Shown: positions 8,692 through 18,224, numbered from the stretch's first letter. The stretch is DNA of 64,000 nucleotides from TK10-74A sp965263065 (GCA_965263065.1 CBDHGH010000003.1:558001-622000); one strand, 5' to 3'. Translations and numbers: made by a program. Notes: a model not told the origin generated them from the sequence alone.

Positions 8692-9144
8692 TTGAGCGAC
8701 AACCCCAGGTTCCAGGAGGCGCTGATCTACTTCGTGCACGTGCTGCCGGGCATCGGCAGGACGAAGCTGATGAAGCTGGTTTTCCTCGCCGATGTCGAAT
8801 CCTACAAGACGCGCGGGAGGTCGCTGACTGCCGAGACGTACCTCTCGTACGACCATGGGCCGTGGACTCGCGAACTCTATCGCGCGCTGGAATCAACGCC
8901 GGGGATCGAAGAGCGATCCTCCCCAATGCCACTTGGAGGCATGAAGTACGCCTACCACGGCACCGGGGACAGATCGCCCATGACGCACCTCGCGCAAGCG
9001 GACATCGAGATTCTCGATCACGTGGTCGAGCGGTGGGGGCGCCGCAAGCTTCGAAGCATCCTCGATCACGTCTACGCGACTCCGCCGTACGCGGGCACAC
9101 CCTTCGGTGTCGAGGTCGACTTCTCCACGCTTGACGAGTCCTGA
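8692..9144 (+). CDS. Panacea (SocA-like, DUF4065) domain protein
   Basis: 150-aa Panacea-domain protein. The pattern RTKLMKLVFLADVESYKTRG, then LTAETYLSYDHGPWTRELYRALE, is the family core (small helical protein with an invariant GP). Panacea proteins act as antitoxins for many unrelated toxins, or as proteolysis adaptors (SocA). Translation appears to start at TTG 8692, directly after the HicA TAG, since the next Met would remove the conserved first helix. Placement after HicA suggests a second antitoxin or a regulator for the same toxin; this is inference. Confidence 0.8.
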   Translation: MSDNPRFQEALIYFVHVLPGIGRTKLMKLVFLADVESYKTRGRSLTAETYLSYDHGPWTRELYRALESTPGIEERSSPMPLGGMKYAYHGTGDRSPMTHLAQADIEILDHVVERWGRRKLRSILDHVYATPPYAGTPFGVEVDFSTLDES

Positions 9145-9209
9145 GCGACTTCCCGCATGCAGTCGGGTACGGCCGCAATCTGGCCGATTCGCGTCGCACG
9201 GAGCGCCCC

Positions 9210-10508
9210 CTAGATCACCCCGGCCCGGCGCAGCGACTCCAGCTCCCCGACGCTCAGGCCCAGCCCTCCGTACACCGCCTCGTTGTCCTCGCCGATGAGG
9301 GGCGCGCGGCGCCGCACGGCCCAGGGCGTGGCGCCGAAGCGATACGGCGCGCCCGGGTAGCGGATGCGGCGGCCGACCTCCGGATGCTCGACCTCCACCG
9401 GGAACCCCCGCGCCGCGATGTGGGGGTCGGCCATGATCTCCTCCGGCGCGTTGATGATGCCGCACTGGAAGCCGCGTTCCTGCGCGCTGGTGAAGAAGTC
9501 GTAGGCGTCGAGGGCGCCGGCGATGCGGACGATGGCGTCGCGGCCGGCGTGGAACATCGCGCGCAGCAGGTCGTCCTCCCGGATCTGGGCGAGCGAGAGC
9601 AAGCCCTGCTGCATGCCCTCCTCCAGCAGGGCGGCCTCCGGGAAGTCGTCGAGCAGGCCCAGGTCCCGCAGCCAGTCGCGCACGGTGCGGAACTGTGCGC
9701 CGCTGCGGGGCGGCATGCCCGTGTTGACCCAGCGGCCGTCGGCGCAGCGGGCCATCGTGGCCTGCGTGGGCTGGACGGCGGCGTGGCGGCCGGTCTGCCG
9801 CTGGACGGTCGCCCGCGCGACGTTCCAGCTCACGCTGGCCGCCTCCGTCGTGACGTTGTTGGCGGCGTGCATGTTCACGTCGACGCGCTGGCCGGGGCCG
9901 CCCGCATCGCGATGCAGCAGGGCGGTGAGCAGGCCCATGACGGCGAAGTGGCAGGCGGTCTGGTAGCCCTGGTACCCGCCCCCGGCGACAGGGGGCAGGG
10001 CGTGGTCGTCGTAGCCGCAACTCCAGGCGGGACCGCCGCCGGCCAGCAGCGTGAGATCGGTGGCCTGTTCGTGTGCGCGCGGGCCCTCGCGGCCGAAGGC
10101 CGTCATCGACACGTGGATCAGGCCCGGCCGATCCGCCCGCAGGGCGTCGTCGCCGAGCCCGTGGGCGGCCAGCGCGCCCGGCCCTTCCGCCTCCAGCAGG
10201 GCGTCGGCGCCGTCCAGCAGACGCAGGAGCAGGTCGCGCCCGGCCGGCCGGGTCCAATCGAGCGTGACCGCGCGCTTGTTGAGGTTGTAGTGCCAGAAGT
10301 GCAGGCTGCGCTCGGGATGGGGAACGTCGTCCAGGAAGGGGGGCAGGTCGCGGGTGGCGCCGCCGCCCGGCGGCTCGACGCTGACGACGTCGGCGCCCAT
10401 GTCCGCCAGCAGCTTGCCGGCGAACGCGCCCGCCTCGGACTGCAACTCGACGACGCGGAGGTCCGCGAGGGGGCCGCGGACCGGCCCGTTGGGGGTGGAG
10501 GCCGTCAT
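9210..10508 (-). CDS. CaiB/BaiF CoA-transferase family protein, catalytic Asp apparently missing
   Basis: 432-aa type III CoA-transferase fold protein (substrate unknown). Family signatures: LRVVELQSEAGAFAGKLLADMGADVVSVEPPGGG near the N-terminus, NKRAVTLDW, and the GPGQRVDV segment after the central helix. Aligning that segment to its neighbour places Tyr182 (context GGGYQGYQTA) where the covalent-intermediate Asp should be. ATG 10508 overlaps the upstream gene's TGA (ATGA), giving strict coupling. The pair may form a heteromeric CoA-transferase in which only the partner carries the nucleophile, as in two-subunit members of the family. Ends about 65 bp from the convergent Panacea gene. Confidence 0.9.
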   Translation of the reverse strand: MTASTPNGPVRGPLADLRVVELQSEAGAFAGKLLADMGADVVSVEPPGGGATRDLPPFLDDVPHPERSLHFWHYNLNKRAVTLDWTRPAGRDLLLRLLDGADALLEAEGPGALAAHGLGDDALRADRPGLIHVSMTAFGREGPRAHEQATDLTLLAGGGPAWSCGYDDHALPPVAGGGYQGYQTACHFAVMGLLTALLHRDAGGPGQRVDVNMHAANNVTTEAASVSWNVARATVQRQTGRHAAVQPTQATMARCADGRWVNTGMPPRSGAQFRTVRDWLRDLGLLDDFPEAALLEEGMQQGLLSLAQIREDDLLRAMFHAGRDAIVRIAGALDAYDFFTSAQERGFQCGIINAPEEIMADPHIAARGFPVEVEHPEVGRRIRYPGAPYRFGATPWAVRRRAPLIGEDNEAVYGGLGLSVGELESLRRAGVI

Positions 10509-11743
10509 ATCACGCCCGCTGCCCGGAGTTGATCCCGCTCCGCCCGATCGACGCCCAGCAGGTCGCCGAAGACCAGGTCGTTGTGCTGGCCGAGCAGCGG
10601 CGCGCCGCGGGCGATCTCCCAGTCGGTCTCGGAGAGGCGCAGGGGGAGGCCGTCGACGCGCACGGCGCCCATGAGCGGGTGTTGGACCTCCGGCCAGAGG
10701 CCCCAGGCGGCGGTGCTGGGGTCCTCGTCGATGCGCTGCTCGGGGGTCTGCACGCGGCTGGCGGGGACGCCCGCCTCCTGCAGCCGCGCCGCGAGCGCGG
10801 TCGCGTCGTGGCGCGCGGTCCAAGCGGCCAGCCGATCGTCGAGCGCCTCCAACTCTTCAAGCCGCCCCGCCAGCCCGGCGAGGCCGGCGTCGCGCGCCCA
10901 GGGCGCGGCGACCTGCGCGGCGAGCGCCGCCCAATCCGCATCGTGACGACACGCGATGGCGATCCAGGCGTCGTCGCCGGCGGCCGGATAGATGCCGTGC
11001 GGCGCCATGCGGCCCGGCCAGCCGCGATTGCTGTGCGGCATCCCGGCGCGACGCAGCGGGCGGCCGTTGGCGGCGTGGTCGAGCAGGGCGGGGCCGTTGA
11101 GCGTCACCCCCGTCTCGACGGTGGAGAGGTCCACCCACTGCCCCTCACCGGTCACGTTGCGATGGTGCAGCGCCATCATGATCGCCATCGCCATGTAGTA
11201 GCCGCCGGTGTGGTCCATATACGAGTACCCCCAGCCGGCGGAGGGCCGGCCCGGCAGACCCGAGCTGAAGGTGAGCCCCGACACCGCCTGCACGACCGGC
11301 CCCCAGGTCTTGAAGCGCACGTAGGGACCCGTATGGCCGAAGCCGCAGTTGGAGACGTAGACGATGTCCGGCCGCAGGGCGCGCATCTCGTCGTACGAGA
11401 AGCCGAGCCGATCCATGACGCCGGCGGAGAAGTTCTCGGCGACGACATCCGAGACGGCGATCAGGCGCCGCAGCAGATCTTTGCCCGGCTCCGTGCGCAG
11501 ATTGATGGTGACGCCCAGCTTCTCGACGTTGTGATTCTGAAACTGCCCGCCGAACTCCACGCCGCGGCGATCGTCGACGAACGGCGGCGCGCCGCGCAGG
11601 ATGTCCCAGCGGCCCTGCGTGGCCGGATCCTCCACGCGGATGACCTGCGCCCCGAAGGCGGCCAGAAAGCGCGTCGCGCCGGCCCCCGCGAGCTGGCCGG
11701 TGAAGTCGCAGATGCGCAACTGCGACAGGGCCTGAGCGGGCAT
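10505..11743 (-). CDS. CaiB/BaiF CoA-transferase family protein
   Basis: 412-aa type III CoA-transferase (CoA moved between carboxylic acids via an aspartyl-CoA thioester). N-terminal Rossmann-like motif (RICDFTGQLAGAGATRFLA, IRVEDP), NVEKLGVTINL, VVAENFSAGVMDRLG, and the central MDHTGGYY segment with the expected nucleophile Asp177, followed by TGEGQWVDLS. It is first in a two-gene operon with the Asp-less paralogue and divergent from an MFS transporter gene, suggesting uptake and activation of an organic acid. Substrate cannot be named from sequence. Confidence 0.93.
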   Translation of the reverse strand: MPAQALSQLRICDFTGQLAGAGATRFLAAFGAQVIRVEDPATQGRWDILRGAPPFVDDRRGVEFGGQFQNHNVEKLGVTINLRTEPGKDLLRRLIAVSDVVAENFSAGVMDRLGFSYDEMRALRPDIVYVSNCGFGHTGPYVRFKTWGPVVQAVSGLTFSSGLPGRPSAGWGYSYMDHTGGYYMAMAIMMALHHRNVTGEGQWVDLSTVETGVTLNGPALLDHAANGRPLRRAGMPHSNRGWPGRMAPHGIYPAAGDDAWIAIACRHDADWAALAAQVAAPWARDAGLAGLAGRLEELEALDDRLAAWTARHDATALAARLQEAGVPASRVQTPEQRIDEDPSTAAWGLWPEVQHPLMGAVRVDGLPLRLSETDWEIARGAPLLGQHNDLVFGDLLGVDRAERDQLRAAGVI

Positions 11744-11857
11744 CGGTGGTCGTCCTTCTGCTGCAGCGGGGCATCCCGCATGCGGGCCGGGCCGACAGGA
11801 TAGCGCCCCACCCCGCCCGGCCCGGCGCTGGCGTGCGCCCCGGCGCTGCGCTATGCC

Positions 11858-13201
11858 GTGATCGTGCCGATTCGACCCCTCCGCCGACGCCTCAGCGTGA
11901 CCGGCCTGCCGTTCTACTACGGCTGGGTGATCGTGGGGGCGGCGCTGACGACGCAGTTCATCGCCGTGGGCGCGCAGACGGGCGTGATCGGCGCCTTCAC
12001 GAAGCCCATGACGGAGGGGCTGGGCTGGAGCCGCAGCGAGCTCTTCCTCTCCGAGACGATCGCGCAGTTGGTCATGGCCGTGATCGGCGTGCGGCTGGGG
12101 CCGTACGTGGATCGGCTGGGGACCCGGCCCGTGATGCTGGCCGGCATCGCCGTGCTGGTGCCGTCGCTGCTGCTGATCAGCCAGGTCACCGAGCTCTGGC
12201 AGTGGCTGATCCTGCGCGGCTTCGTGATGGCCGGCGGCGTGGCGCTGGTGGGGCTGTTCGTGGCCTCGGTGGCGGTGTCGAAGTGGTTCGTGACGCTGCG
12301 CGGCCGGGCGCTGGGCTTCGCCTCGATGGGCGTCTCGCTGGCGGGCGTCGTCTGGCCGCTGCTGGCGACGTTCGCGATCGACGAGCTGGGCTGGCGCGGG
12401 GCCTGGGCCCTGGTCGCGGGGGTGGCGCTGCTGGCGCTGATCCCGGCGGCGCTGCTGATGCGACGCCAGCCCGAGGACTACGGCCTTGAGCCCGACGGCG
12501 GCGCGCAGCCCACGCCCGCGCGGCGGGCGGCGGCGGCGCTGGACTACCGGGAGTCGCTGGACCGCCGGGCGGCCGTGCGCACGCCCGCCTTCTACCTGAT
12601 CGTCGTCACCTTTGGGCTGTGCATCGTGGGGGTCTTCGCGATCCTCACGCAGGGCATCCCCTTCCTCACCGATAGCGGCTTCAGCCGCGGCGAGGCCGCC
12701 GCGCTCTCGTCGACGATGTCACTGCTGGCGATGCTCACCAAGCCGCCCTGGGGCGCGGCCGCGGACCGCTGGAACCCCAAGGCGCTGGCCGCGACCGGCT
12801 TCGTCATCGCCGGGCTGGGGACGGCCATGCTGGTGCCCGCCGCGCAGGCGGGATCGCTGCCCCTGGTCGCGCTCGCGATGGTGATCATCGGCATCGGCTG
12901 GGGCGGCAACATCCCCATCCACGAGGTGATCTGGGCCGCGACGTTCGGGCGCCGCTACCTGGGCGCGGTGCGCGGCCTGGGCTTCCCGGTCACGGCGGCG
13001 ATCGCGGCGGCGACGCCGCTGGCGCTCGCGAGCTACTTCGACGCGGTGGGCAGCTACGCCGACGCGTTCTACTTTTGCGCCGGGCTGTGGTTCGTCGCGC
13101 TCTTGCTGATCTGCTTCGTGCGGCGCCCCGCCCGGTCCCCCGATCCGGCGGCGGCGGCGGCGGTGGACCGTCCGGCCACGAGCGAGCACGCGGACCACTA
13201 G
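11858..13201 (+). CDS. MFS transporter (monocarboxylate/OFA-like)
   Basis: 447-aa, about 12-TM major facilitator. The start is GTG 11858 (a nearby ATG at 11853 runs into a stop). The GLPFYYGWVIVGAAL first helix, the GLGWSRSEL loop and the RLGPYVDRLGTRPVMLAG loop motif are typical of the monocarboxylate/oxalate-formate antiporter branch. A hydrophilic central loop lies at about 205-230, and the C-terminus is cytoplasmic and Ala/Asp-rich. It is divergent from the CaiB pair, so it may import their acid substrate. A second MFS of the same subtype lies at 16875-18224. Confidence 0.88.
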   Translation: MIVPIRPLRRRLSVTGLPFYYGWVIVGAALTTQFIAVGAQTGVIGAFTKPMTEGLGWSRSELFLSETIAQLVMAVIGVRLGPYVDRLGTRPVMLAGIAVLVPSLLLISQVTELWQWLILRGFVMAGGVALVGLFVASVAVSKWFVTLRGRALGFASMGVSLAGVVWPLLATFAIDELGWRGAWALVAGVALLALIPAALLMRRQPEDYGLEPDGGAQPTPARRAAAALDYRESLDRRAAVRTPAFYLIVVTFGLCIVGVFAILTQGIPFLTDSGFSRGEAAALSSTMSLLAMLTKPPWGAAADRWNPKALAATGFVIAGLGTAMLVPAAQAGSLPLVALAMVIIGIGWGGNIPIHEVIWAATFGRRYLGAVRGLGFPVTAAIAAATPLALASYFDAVGSYADAFYFCAGLWFVALLLICFVRRPARSPDPAAAAAVDRPATSEHADH

Positions 13202-13255
13202 TCTGCATGCGAACGCCGGCCCCGCCGAGCGGCGCGGGCGGCGCCGGCGAGCGAG

Positions 13256-14968
13256 ATGGGCACTCTCCTGGGCATCGAGATTCCCGTCCTGGCCAGCGCG
13301 GATGTCGCGGGCGATCTGGTGATCCTCGTGGCGGCGGCCGTCGCCGGCGGCTATCTGGCCGGGCTGCTGCGGCAGCCGCTGGTCGTGGGCTTCATCGTCG
13401 GCGGGATGGTGATCGGACCCGTGACCGGCGTCGTGGACAGCATCGAGGACGTCGAGTTCATCGGCGAGCTCGGCGTGGCGCTGCTGCTGTTCACGATCGG
13501 GCTGGAGTTCCCGCTGCGACAGTTCCGCGCCCTCGGCGTGCGACTGCTCGTCGCGGCGGCCATTCAGATCAGCTTCATCGGCGCCGTCGGCTACGCCATC
13601 GCCGTCTCGCTGGGCTTCTCCGCCGTCGCCGCGACGCCCATCGCCGCCGCCGTCGCGCTCTCGTCCACGGCGCTGCTCGTGCGGCTGCTGGGCCAGCAGG
13701 GCAGCCGTCGCGACGCGCACGGCCAGTGGGCGCTGGGCATCGCGCTGGTGCAAGACCTGGTGGCGGTGCCGGTGCTGGTCGTGTTGCCGCAGCTGGGCGC
13801 CGCGACGGGCGGCGCGCTGGTCGAGGACGTGCTGATCGCGACGGCCAAGGGCATCGCCATGGTCGCCGTGGTGCTCGTCGGCGGGCGGTTCCTGGTGCCC
13901 TGGATCCTGGGCCAGGCCCTGGCCAACCGCTCGCGCGAGCTGTTCCTGATGTCGGTCTTCGCGCTGGCCAGCGGCATCGCGCTGGGCAGCTTCGCGGCCG
14001 GGCTGAGCGTCGCCTTCGGGGCCTTCCTGGCGGGCGTCGTGACCGCGCAGTCGATCTATGCGACGCGGGCGCTGCAGGAGGTCGTGCCCCTGCGCGACCT
14101 CTTCGCGGCCACGTTCTTCGTCAGCATCGGCGTCCTGTTCGACTTCCACGTGGTCGTCGAGCACTGGCCGATCTTCGTGTCGGTGCTGCTCTGGGGCGGT
14201 CTGGGCAAGGTGCTGCTGATCTTCGTCCTGGCGCGCTGGTCCGGCTTCGACGCCACCCGTGCGCTGCGCACCGGCCTGCTGCTGGGCCAGGTGGGGGAGT
14301 TCTCCTTCCTCTTCGCGGCGGCGATGCAGGGCGCCGCGACGGAGGAGGCGGGCGCCATCCTGATCGCGACGGGCGCCGCGAGCATGGCGATCTCCGCGGC
14401 GATGATCGGGCAGACCGATCGCATTGAACGTGTCCTGCTCCGCATCCCCGGCCTGTCCGGCTGGTGGACCTCCGAGCCCGTGGTGGAGGTGGGCGACGGG
14501 GAGCAGCGGCAGCACACCGTCATCGCCGGCTTCGGGCACTCCGGCGGCGAGGTCGCCCGGGCGCTGACCCAGCGCGGTTTCTCCTACCTCGTCATCGACT
14601 CCGACCCCGGCCTGCCCCGTCGCGCCGAGGCGGCGGCCGCGCCCTACATCTGGGGCGACTTGGCCAACACCGGGATCATGGACGAGGCCGGGCTCGACCA
14701 CGCGCGCATGCTGATCCTGACGATCGCCGACAGCGTCGTCAGCGAGATGGTCGTGCGGATGGTGCGGGCCGACTACCCGCGCCTGCGGATCGTCGCGCGG
14801 GCCGACCATCCGGACGCGGCGGCGCGGCTGCTGGACGCGGGCGCCAACGCCGTCGTGCAGCCGTTGCTGGAGATCGGCCTGGAGTTGATGTACCAGGCGC
14901 TGCATGGCTACGGCGTCCCCGCGAACGAGATCCGGCAGGCGCAGGCGCGCCGCCGCCGGGAGAGCTGA
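13256..14968 (+). CDS. CPA2-family cation:proton antiporter with RCK (TrkA-N) domain
   Basis: 570-aa KefB/KefC-like membrane protein, likely K+ or Na+/H+ exchange. The N-terminal ~390 residues are a 12-13-TM antiporter domain with GELGVALLLFTIGLEF (70-85) and the QD pair Q166-D167 in ALVQDLVAVP, the arrangement typical of Kef-type K+/H+ antiporters. From about residue 420 a Rossmann RCK domain begins (VIAGFGHSGGEVA), followed by the acidic strand end (LVIDSD) and the usual ARADHPDAAARLLDAGA element. Separated from the upstream MFS gene by 54 bp; may be cotranscribed. Convergent with the next MFS gene across 34 bp. Confidence 0.92.
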   Translation: MGTLLGIEIPVLASADVAGDLVILVAAAVAGGYLAGLLRQPLVVGFIVGGMVIGPVTGVVDSIEDVEFIGELGVALLLFTIGLEFPLRQFRALGVRLLVAAAIQISFIGAVGYAIAVSLGFSAVAATPIAAAVALSSTALLVRLLGQQGSRRDAHGQWALGIALVQDLVAVPVLVVLPQLGAATGGALVEDVLIATAKGIAMVAVVLVGGRFLVPWILGQALANRSRELFLMSVFALASGIALGSFAAGLSVAFGAFLAGVVTAQSIYATRALQEVVPLRDLFAATFFVSIGVLFDFHVVVEHWPIFVSVLLWGGLGKVLLIFVLARWSGFDATRALRTGLLLGQVGEFSFLFAAAMQGAATEEAGAILIATGAASMAISAAMIGQTDRIERVLLRIPGLSGWWTSEPVVEVGDGEQRQHTVIAGFGHSGGEVARALTQRGFSYLVIDSDPGLPRRAEAAAAPYIWGDLANTGIMDEAGLDHARMLILTIADSVVSEMVVRMVRADYPRLRIVARADHPDAAARLLDAGANAVVQPLLEIGLELMYQALHGYGVPANEIRQAQARRRRES

Positions 14969-15002
14969 CCCGGCCGGACGCCGCGCCCGCCGCGCCCGAC
15001 CG

Positions 15003-16739
15003 TCAATCCTCCGCCGGGGTGCGGGTCAGGGGCCCGCGTGGCGGCCGGCCGCCCCGCATCTCCCGATCGCCCTTCATGGCGATGCCGGGCAGCGCCAGCG
15101 CCGCGATCGCCCCCAGCACGGCGATGACCGTCGCGATGCGGAAGATATCCGTGACCGCGGTGGCCAGCGCTTCGCGGGCGCTTTCGAGCGCCGCCTCCGA
15201 CGTGCCCGGGCTGCCGGCATCGACCTCGGCGCGGAAGCGCTCGACCTCGGTCGGGTCGAGCAGGATCTGCGGCCGCTCGGCGAGCAGCTCGGCGCCGGCG
15301 ACGTCGGCCGTCGCCAGCCCGCCGGCGAAGCCGGCGATCAGCACGGAGCCGAAGACCGCGATCCCCATCGTGGCGCCGATCTGGCGGAAGAATTGCACCG
15401 ACGACGTGCCCACGCCCAGCAGCCGGTGCGGCAGCGCGTTCTGCACGATCATCGAGTGCATGGGCATGGCCGCGCCCACGCCGATGCCCAGCAGCAGCAT
15501 GTAGAGCCCGGTGAGGTTCTGGGACGAGCCCACATCCAACGTCGTGAGCAGGTACAGGCAGACGGCCATAATGCCGGCGCCGCCGACCGCGAGCGGGCGC
15601 GTGCTCCCGGTGCGATGCACGATCTGCCCCGCCACGGCCGCGCTGACGACCACGCCGCCCATCATCGGCATGGTCACGATGCCCGAGGCCGTCGCGGATG
15701 CGCCCTGCGCGCCCTGCAGGAAGAGCGGAAGGAACTGCGCGCTGCCCATCATCGCGACGGAGGTCACGGCGGTGATCAGGATCGTGACGGCGTAGGCCCG
15801 CGTGCGAAAGAGGCCCAGGGGGAGGACCGGCTCGGCGGCGCGCGCTTCCGTCCAGATGAAGAGCGCGAGCGCCACGGCCGCGATCGCGAACGACACGACG
15901 ACCGGCGCCTCGCCCCAGCCGTATTCGTTGCCGGCCCACGACAGGGCCAGCAGCAGCGGCGTCGCCGCGATCACCAGCAGCAGCCCGCCGCGCCAGTCGA
16001 TCGACGCGGACTGGGCTTGCACATGGTGCGGGATGAAGCGCAGCGCGACCGGCAGCGCGATCAGCGCCAGCGGCACGTTGATGTAGAAGACCCAGCGCCA
16101 GCTGAGGTTGTCGGCGATGGCGCCGCCGGCCAGCGGCCCCACGATGCTGGCCAGGGCCCAGGTCGACGCGAACACCCCCAGCCAGCGGCCGCGCTCGCGG
16201 GGGCTGAAGATGTCGCCGACCATCGTGAAGGCCATGGCGTTGATCAGGCCGCCGCCCAGGCCCTGGATCGCCCGGTAGACGATCAGCGACGTCATGTCCT
16301 GCGCCGCCCCGGCCAGCACGGAACCGGCCAGGAACACGAGGATGCCGGTCACCAGGATGGGCTTGCGACCGCGCAGGTCCGAGATCTTGCCGACGATCGG
16401 CACGGTCACCGTCGACGTCAGCATGTACGACGTGAAGGGCCAGGCGAACAGGTCCAGCCCGCCCAGGTCGGCGATGATGCGGGGCATCGCCACGCTCATC
16501 ACCGTCTGGTCCAGCGCCGACAGGAACAGCGTGATCATCAGCGCCCCCATGATCACCGCCTTCTGGCGGCCGGGCAGGCGCATCATGGGCGGGCGATCGT
16601 CGTTGGGGCGGGCGTCGTTAGGGCGGGCGTCGTGCGGGGGTTGGGGCGGCGGCTCCGGGGGCGGGAACGCGACGGATGGGGCGTCGGCCTGGCCGGGCGG
16701 CCGACGACGGGGGGATCGGGATCGGAAGAAGTGCGGCAC
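15003..16739 (-). CDS. DHA2-family MFS drug efflux transporter (EmrB/QacA-like)
   Basis: 14-TM drug:H+ antiporter-type protein. LSALDQTVMSVAMPRI in TM1 is the DHA2 D1 motif, KISDLRGRKPILV is loop motif A, and YRAIQGLGGGLINAMAF follows. The C-terminal tail is soluble and basic. The start is uncertain. GTG 16739 (578 aa) has GGAGG 4 nt upstream but adds a 50-residue Pro/Arg/Asp-rich cytosolic extension containing a small duplication (ARPNDARPND). ATG 16586 gives the conserved core but lacks a ribosome site. Divergent from the next MFS gene (135 bp). Confidence 0.87.
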   Translation of the reverse strand: MPHFFRSRSPRRRPPGQADAPSVAFPPPEPPPQPPHDARPNDARPNDDRPPMMRLPGRQKAVIMGALMITLFLSALDQTVMSVAMPRIIADLGGLDLFAWPFTSYMLTSTVTVPIVGKISDLRGRKPILVTGILVFLAGSVLAGAAQDMTSLIVYRAIQGLGGGLINAMAFTMVGDIFSPRERGRWLGVFASTWALASIVGPLAGGAIADNLSWRWVFYINVPLALIALPVALRFIPHHVQAQSASIDWRGGLLLVIAATPLLLALSWAGNEYGWGEAPVVVSFAIAAVALALFIWTEARAAEPVLPLGLFRTRAYAVTILITAVTSVAMMGSAQFLPLFLQGAQGASATASGIVTMPMMGGVVVSAAVAGQIVHRTGSTRPLAVGGAGIMAVCLYLLTTLDVGSSQNLTGLYMLLLGIGVGAAMPMHSMIVQNALPHRLLGVGTSSVQFFRQIGATMGIAVFGSVLIAGFAGGLATADVAGAELLAERPQILLDPTEVERFRAEVDAGSPGTSEAALESAREALATAVTDIFRIATVIAVLGAIAALALPGIAMKGDREMRGGRPPRGPLTRTPAED

Positions 16740-16874
16740 GCGGCCTCCGCGGGCCGGCGCGACCGGCCCCCGGCAGGATACTCGCGCGGCCCGTGCGCCC
16801 GTCCGCGGGTGTGTCGCCTCGATGTCTGTGCCCGCCGGGGCTGCGCCCCTGGCGCCCCCGCGTAGACTGCCCTC

Positions 16875-18224
16875 GTGGCGAAACGCATCTCCGACGGCTG
16901 GACGCGCTCCTTCCGGGAGGACACCGAAGGCGGCATCTTCTACGGCTGGTGGATGGTGGGCGCCGGCTTCCTGATGAAAATGCTCTACGCGCTGCTGGTC
17001 TTCCAGGCCTTCGGCGCGTACGTGGCGGTCCTGCGCGAGGAGTTCGGCTGGAGCAAGACCCTGTTCGCGGTGGCGTTCTCGATGTCGCGCGTCGAGAGCG
17101 GCGTGATGGGTCCGGCGCAGGGCTGGCTGGTGGATCGCATCGGGCCGCGGCGCGTGATGCAGATCGGCCTCGTGATCATGGCGCTGGGCTTCTTCTGGTT
17201 CAGCCGGATCAACTCGCCCGAGATGTTCGTGCTGTCGTTCTTCGTCATCTCGCTGGGGGCCGGGCTGGCCGGCTTCATGACCCTGACGATCGCGGTCGTG
17301 AAGTGGTTCGAGCGACGCCGCGCGACGGCCCTGGGCCTGATGTCGACCGGAATGGCCGTCGGCGGGCTGCTGATCCCGCTGCTGATCCTGGCGCTGGGCA
17401 CGTTCGGCTGGCGCGACACGGCGTTCGTGTCCGGCATCCTGGTGCTGCTGATCGGGTTCCCGATCACGCTGGTCATGCGCACGGCGCCGGAGGAGCACGG
17501 CCACCACGTCGACGGACGGCGCGACCTGTCGCCGGCGCAGGCGGTGCGGGCGCGGCGCCCCGACTTCACCACGCGGCAGGCGCTGCGCACGCGGGCCTTC
17601 TGGTTCATCTCGCTGGGCCACGCGTCGGCCGTGCTGATCGTCTCCGCCGTGATGGTGCACCTGATCGTCTACGTCAACGAGGACCTCGGCTACTCGCTGG
17701 GCTTCGCGGGCGCGATGGTGTCGCTGATGACCGCCTGCATGATGGTGGGGCAGGTGGGCGGCGGCTTCCTGGGCGATCGCCTCAATAAGCGCCTCCTGGT
17801 CGTCGGGTGCATGGCGGGGCACGTGCTGGGCATGCTGATTCTGGCCAACGCGACGGCGCTCTGGATGCTGCTGCTCTTCTCGATCGTGCACGGGCTCTCC
17901 TGGGGCACGCGGGGCCCGCAGATGGCCGCGATCCGGGCCGACTACTTCGGCCGATCGTCGTTCGGCACGATCATGGGCTTCTCCTCAATGATCGTGATGC
18001 TCGGCATGATGCTGGGGCCGATCATCGCCGGCGTCATGGCCGACGCGACCGACAGCTATACCACCGGCTTCAACCTGCTCGCGGTGATGGCCGCCGCGGG
18101 ATCGATCTTCTTCATCATGGCCCGGCCGCCGCGGCGGCCCGTCGCGGCGGCGCTACCCGTGCTCGTCCGTCATACTGAGTCAGCGGGGGCCAGCCCGCGC
18201 AGCGGAACCGAGGGGGCACGATGA
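16875..18224 (+). CDS. MFS transporter (OFA/monocarboxylate-like), coupled to carboxyltransferase gene
   Basis: 449-aa 12-TM facilitator with a GTG start at 16875. Signatures: GGIFYGWWMVGAGFLMKML first helix, EEFGWSKTLFAVAFSMSR, and GPAQGWLVDRIGPRRVM. The next gene's ATG overlaps its TGA (ATGA at 18221-18224), so transporter and carboxyltransferase are translationally linked. That suggests import of a carboxylic acid that is then handled as a CoA ester. The last ~25 residues are Ser/Gly-rich and of little significance. Paralogous in type to the transporter at 11858-13201. Confidence 0.88.
   Translation: MAKRISDGWTRSFREDTEGGIFYGWWMVGAGFLMKMLYALLVFQAFGAYVAVLREEFGWSKTLFAVAFSMSRVESGVMGPAQGWLVDRIGPRRVMQIGLVIMALGFFWFSRINSPEMFVLSFFVISLGAGLAGFMTLTIAVVKWFERRRATALGLMSTGMAVGGLLIPLLILALGTFGWRDTAFVSGILVLLIGFPITLVMRTAPEEHGHHVDGRRDLSPAQAVRARRPDFTTRQALRTRAFWFISLGHASAVLIVSAVMVHLIVYVNEDLGYSLGFAGAMVSLMTACMMVGQVGGGFLGDRLNKRLLVVGCMAGHVLGMLILANATALWMLLLFSIVHGLSWGTRGPQMAAIRADYFGRSSFGTIMGFSSMIVMLGMMLGPIIAGVMADATDSYTTGFNLLAVMAAAGSIFFIMARPPRRPVAAALPVLVRHTESAGASPRSGTEGAR

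Noticed and set aside
12719..14905. 728-codon minus-strand frame opposite the MFS and antiporter genes
   Set aside because: Antisense shadow of clear membrane-protein genes.
15003..17891. 962-codon frame that would fuse the DHA2 transporter to a long N-terminal region
   Set aside because: The extra N-terminal part is antisense to the MFS gene at 16875-18224 and has no protein character.
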